A DNA stretch of 33,823 bases from Natronococcus jeotgali DSM 18795 (GTDB lineage: Archaea > Halobacteriota > Halobacteria > Halobacteriales > Natrialbaceae), in assembly GCF_000337695.1 (NCBI RefSeq), contig NZ_AOIA01000148.1, forward strand, positions 1 to 33,823, in the 5' to 3' direction. The notes below the pieces were generated by a model, which saw nothing but the letters and a program-made list of their open reading frames with translations, had not been told where the DNA came from and made no database searches. A program made the position numbers and the translations under genes. Below are positions 31,068-33,823 of this stretch, in pieces. The stretch's first letter is position 1; every line of letters starts with the position of its first letter.

Positions 31068-32182
31068 CAGTCGCTCACCTCCTCGGTGGCCGCGGACGAG
31101 TCCCGTGGAACGGGCGACGGATCGGCGTCCTCGCGGTACTCGAGGACGTACTCGTGGAGCCGCGGGGCGACCCCTTCCGGCATCACGAGCACGACGAACA
31201 CTAGCAGCGAGCCGATCAGCACCAGCGCCCACTCGCTGCCCGAGAGCGCGAGCCGGTAGTCGACGAACTGGATCGCGAGCGCGGCGCCGACGGTACCGAG
31301 CAGCGAGGTCCGGCCGCCGACGCTGGCCCAGACGACCGGCAAGGCGGCCGCGGTGATGCCGAAGACGCTCGGATCCACGTAGTTGTTCTGGGTGGTAAAC
31401 AGCACGCCGCCGAGGCCGGCGATCGCCCCGCCGATCGTGAAGACGACGAGCTTGACGAACGTCGTGTCGTAGCCGAACATCGCCGTCCGATCCTCGTCCT
31501 CGCGGGTCGCGACCATCGCGTAGCCGAACCGACTGTTGACGAGCGCGCGCAGCCCGAGGTAGGTCGCCACGAGCGCTCCCAACGTGACGTAGTAGTGACC
31601 GAGCGGTCCGATCTCGACCCCGGTCGAGCCAACGCCGATCGCGAGATCGGGCACTCCGCTCATGCCGTTGAAGCCGCCCAGCCGGGCGTCCCCGATCGCC
31701 CACTCGCCGCCCGCGGTCTGGCCCATGAAGGTGTACAGCACCAGCGCGACGACGAGCGTGAGGATCGTCACGTAGACGTCCCGGACGCCGCCGTAGAACA
31801 TGAAGTAGCCGAGCGCCGCGGCGAACGCGGTCGAGACGCCGAGCGCCGCGAGAACGGCGAGCGTCAACCCGGTCAGCGTCGCGGCGTTGATCGCGACGAT
31901 GCCGAAGGCGTAGCCGGCGACGCCGAAGAAGGCGACCTGCCCGAAGCTGAGGATGCCGCAGTAGCCCCAGATGAAGGCGAGACTCATCCCCAGCAGGGCG
32001 TAGGCGAGAAACACGGAGCCGACCTCCGCGGCGTAGAGCCCGAAGAGAACGGGCAGTGCCGCGAGGACGGCGACGGCGACCGCGAGGCCGAGCCAGAACG
32101 CCGACGAGTTGCCCATCGTGTTCGGTCCCTCGAGCGGTCGGCGGACGGCGGCGAGCGGGCCATCGCCCGATCCGACGCTCAC
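31067..32182 (-). CDS. urtC: Urea/amide ABC transporter permease UrtC (LivM-like)
   Basis: A 371-aa permease with about ten transmembrane helices. The LivM-type core has YALLGMSLAFIWGYCGILSFGQVAFFGVAGYAFG, VYVTILTLVVALVLYTF and VNSRFGYAMVATREDEDRTAMFGYDTTFVKLVVFTIGGAIAGLGG, the last one including the EAA-like coupling loop (ATREDEDRTAMFG). It forms the channel with UrtB. The start is GTG 32182, overlapping the urtB stop by 4 nt (GTGA); ATG 32116 would be a shorter alternative that loses the coupling. A C-terminal acidic tail faces the cytoplasm. Confidence 0.85.
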   Translation of the reverse strand: MSVGSGDGPLAAVRRPLEGPNTMGNSSAFWLGLAVAVAVLAALPVLFGLYAAEVGSVFLAYALLGMSLAFIWGYCGILSFGQVAFFGVAGYAFGIVAINAATLTGLTLAVLAALGVSTAFAAALGYFMFYGGVRDVYVTILTLVVALVLYTFMGQTAGGEWAIGDARLGGFNGMSGVPDLAIGVGSTGVEIGPLGHYYVTLGALVATYLGLRALVNSRFGYAMVATREDEDRTAMFGYDTTFVKLVVFTIGGAIAGLGGVLFTTQNNYVDPSVFGITAAALPVVWASVGGRTSLLGTVGAALAIQFVDYRLALSGSEWALVLIGSLLVFVVLVMPEGVAPRLHEYVLEYREDADPSPVPRDSSAATEEVSD

Positions 32183-33054
32183 TGGCTCTCACCTCGGCTC
32201 TCGCGCCAGTCGGCGAGCATTCCTGTGATCCCCTCGGGCATCAGCCGGATGGCGACGATCGCGGCGATCAGCATCGCGACCTGTCCCATGAAGGTGCCGG
32301 CGACGTTCGTCACGGCAGCGTTTACCGTCCCGAGGAGGCCGCTGGCGAGGACGGTGCCGACGAGGACGGAGGCGCCGCCGACGACGACCGCGACGAACGT
32401 CTCGATCAGGAAGCCGGTGCCGTACTCCGGCGTGACCGTCATCACGGGCGCGTACAGCGCCCCCGCGAGGCCGGCCAGACCCGAGCCGACGGCGAACGTG
32501 GTCATGTACATCCGATCGGTGTCGACGCCCATGCTGCGGGCGGTCGTCTCGTCCTGCATGGTCGCCCGGGCGCGGATCCCGAAGTCGGTCCACGTGAACA
32601 GCGCGTACAGCCCGCCGAGCACCCCGACCGCGACGACCGCGAGGACGAGGTAGTAGATGGGACCGTCGACGACCGGGAGCTGTCCGTACGGGATCCCGAT
32701 CCCGGGAGCGGTGTTGCCGAAGACGATTCGCGTGAGCTGGATCATCACGAGGCTGATCCCCCAGGTGACGACCATCGAGTCGAGCAGGCGTCCGTAGAGG
32801 TGCCGGATGATCAGTCGCTCGAGGACGAGCCCGTAGACCGCCGTCAGGACGACGCCCGCCAGCATCGCCAGCGGGAGCGGAAGCCCTGCGTCGAAAGTAA
32901 ACGTCGTCGCGTACGCCCCGACGAGGATGAACTCGCCGTGGGCGAGGTTGATGATCCCCATCATCCCGAAGATCACCGCCAGCCCGACCGTTGCCAGCAC
33001 GATGAACGCGAAGATCTCGACGAACTCGAAGCCGAAGTTCAGTAGCTCGAGCAT
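32179..33054 (-). CDS. urtB: Urea/amide ABC transporter permease UrtB (LivH-like)
   Basis: A 291-aa permease with about eight transmembrane helices. It has the LivH-type GMMGIINLAHGEFILVGAYATT signature near the start, then LERLIIRHLYGRLLDSMVVTWGISLVMI and IRARATMQDETTARSMGVDTDRMYMTTFAVGSGLAGLAGALYAP. The latter is the coupling loop. It pairs with UrtC. The ATG 33054 is separated from the urtA stop by 1 nt, and its stop overlaps the UrtC start, so translation is coupled along the operon. Confidence 0.88.
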   Translation of the reverse strand: MLELLNFGFEFVEIFAFIVLATVGLAVIFGMMGIINLAHGEFILVGAYATTFTFDAGLPLPLAMLAGVVLTAVYGLVLERLIIRHLYGRLLDSMVVTWGISLVMIQLTRIVFGNTAPGIGIPYGQLPVVDGPIYYLVLAVVAVGVLGGLYALFTWTDFGIRARATMQDETTARSMGVDTDRMYMTTFAVGSGLAGLAGALYAPVMTVTPEYGTGFLIETFVAVVVGGASVLVGTVLASGLLGTVNAAVTNVAGTFMGQVAMLIAAIVAIRLMPEGITGMLADWRESRGESQ

Positions 33055-33055
33055 C

Positions 33056-33797
33056 TCAGACCACCTCGTAGAACGCTCCTGGTTCGTACTGCGTCCGTTC
33101 CGCCTCGCTGGTCAGATCGCAGCCGGCCTCCCGGAGGAAGACCGGCTCGATCGTTCGCGGTTCGTCGAAGCTGATCTCGTGGTTCTCGTCGGCGTGTGCG
33201 ACGCGCATGTTGTGTTCCATGTGATGTGTCTGGGGGTCGAGTCTGACATCGCCCTCCGGAGCCTCGGTCTCGAGTCCGGACTCGAGGGCCTCGATCACGG
33301 CCGCCTGCTCGAACGTCCCTGCGCGTTCAACGGCCTCCTTGTAGAGGTAGACCGAGAAGTAGTTGTTCTGGGCCTCCTGGTTGATGTACTCCGCGTCGTC
33401 CCACCGTTCGTAGTAGCGTTCGACGAAGTCCGCGTTGCGGTCGGTCGGCAGCTCCTCCATGTAGCTGACCCCGGCGTAGACGTCCTCCAGGGCGGGCGGA
33501 TCGATCCGCAGGTGTTCGCGCTCCTGGGCCATGTTCGTCGAGGTGCCGATCGGGATATCGGTGAGCCCGCTGGCCAGGCGCTGCTCGTAGAACGCCGAGT
33601 GGTCCTGGCCGACCAGCATCGACATCACGAAGTCGGGCTCCGCCGACTGGATGTTGTTGATCGTCGAGCCGAACTGGGACTCCTCGAGGGGGACGTACTC
33701 CTCGCCGACGACCTCGGCGCCGTGTTCCTCGGCGATGATCTTCACCCAGTCCCCCGAGAGCTGGCCGAAGTTGTAATCGGCGGCGACCGTGTAGATC
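33056..33797 (-). CDS. urtA: Urea/amide ABC transporter substrate-binding protein UrtA (partial)
   Basis: The C-terminal 246 or so residues of a periplasmic-binding-protein-like type I protein. Visible are IYTVAADYNFGQLSGDWVKII, GEEYVPLEESQFGSTINNIQSAEPDFVMSMLVGQDHSAFYEQ, a DIPIGTSTNMAQERE loop and GDVRLDPQTHHMEHNMRVAHA near the end. The last is close to the UrtA/AmiC/FmdD V-R-I-D-P-x-x-x-H motif, supporting urea or short amides over branched-chain amino acids. The signal peptide and N-terminal lobe are missing because the contig ends here. Residues upstream of the first Ile come from adapter sequence. First gene of the operon. Confidence 0.8.
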
Positions 33798-33823
33798 CTG
33801 TCTCTTATACACATCTCTGATGG
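33798..33823. other. Untrimmed Nextera/Tn5 mosaic-end adapter
   Basis: CTGTCTCTTATACACATCT at 33798-33816 is the Tn5 mosaic end used in Nextera libraries, followed by CTGATGG. Its translations give the well-known database artefacts VSYTHL (plus) and MCIRDR or MYKRQ (minus). The true genomic sequence ends near base 33797. Confidence 0.97.

Noticed and set aside
30288-32192. 634-aa minus frame that includes UrtD
   Set aside because: Only the part from 31067 is UrtD; upstream residues are Arg-rich and out of frame with urtC.
32927-33820. 297-aa plus frame ending in VSYTHL
   Set aside because: Antisense to urtB/urtA and ends in Nextera adapter sequence.
1-33823. CRISPR array, rRNA, prophage or transposase genes
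   Set aside because: No regularly spaced repeats with unique spacers, no rRNA sequence, and no integrase, transposase or capsid-like frame was seen.

Overview
This is a GC-rich chromosomal fragment of a haloarchaeon. The proteins are very acidic. CTCGAG is used heavily for Leu-Glu. Families restricted to Halobacteria are present (HalOD1, DUF5785, DUF5783), together with archaeal signature genes (ArfA GTP cyclohydrolase III, proteasome beta subunit, DUF555). Many start codons, including several GTG, lie about 25-30 nt downstream of a TATA-like box with no room for a Shine-Dalgarno site, which is the leaderless pattern of haloarchaea. The complete methylaspartate-cycle cluster fits Natrialbales or Haloarcula-type genomes; Natrialbaceae is my guess from codon style only. 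The right edge is a contig end: the last 26 bases carry an untrimmed Nextera/Tn5 mosaic end and are not genomic.

Layout. 1-4128: the tail of an unidentified gene coupled to a DUF35 OB-fold protein, a coiled-coil haloarchaeal protein, a DnaQ-like exonuclease, a stand-alone HalOD1 protein and a Tat-exported beta-helix protein. 4129-4802: a gene-poor stretch ending in tRNA-Thr(UGU), with a partial copy of the tRNA 3' end beside it. 4814-7229: GNAT acetyltransferase, CBS/zinc-ribbon protein, ArfA and DUF5785. 7323-14056: the methylaspartate cycle, with mct divergent from mamA-mamB-mal-mch and a citrate-lyase-like lyase. 14271-14892: a small zinc-ribbon protein, then an array of tRNA-Ser 3'-end copies in both orientations leading into tRNA-Ser(UGA). 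14934-23256: mixed housekeeping genes (DUF2064-like, UDG-family, SRPBCC, Mrp operon, TRIC channel, second HalOD1, zinc-ribbon protein, DUF5783, eIF2B-like, DUF389). 23263-25401: divergent ThuA and Gfo/Idh/MocA genes, which look like a small sugar-catabolic module. 25422-29553: AMP-forming acyl-CoA synthetase, proteasome beta, an unlisted 57-aa membrane protein, DUF555 and an HTH-CBS regulator. 29590-33797: a five-gene urea/amide-type ABC transporter operon (urtABCDE) on the minus strand, with urtA cut by the contig end.

How the genes work together. The central cluster turns glutamate into methylaspartate (MamAB), mesaconate (Mal), mesaconyl-CoA (Mct), beta-methylmalyl-CoA (Mch), then glyoxylate plus propionyl-CoA (lyase). 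This is the haloarchaeal route for acetyl-CoA assimilation. The acyl-CoA synthetase at 25422 could supply acyl-CoA, but that link is inference. The least explained part of the window is the pair of tRNA-associated palindromic arrays. They share one architecture at two unrelated tRNA genes, and their spacer hairpins have different stems that each still pair.
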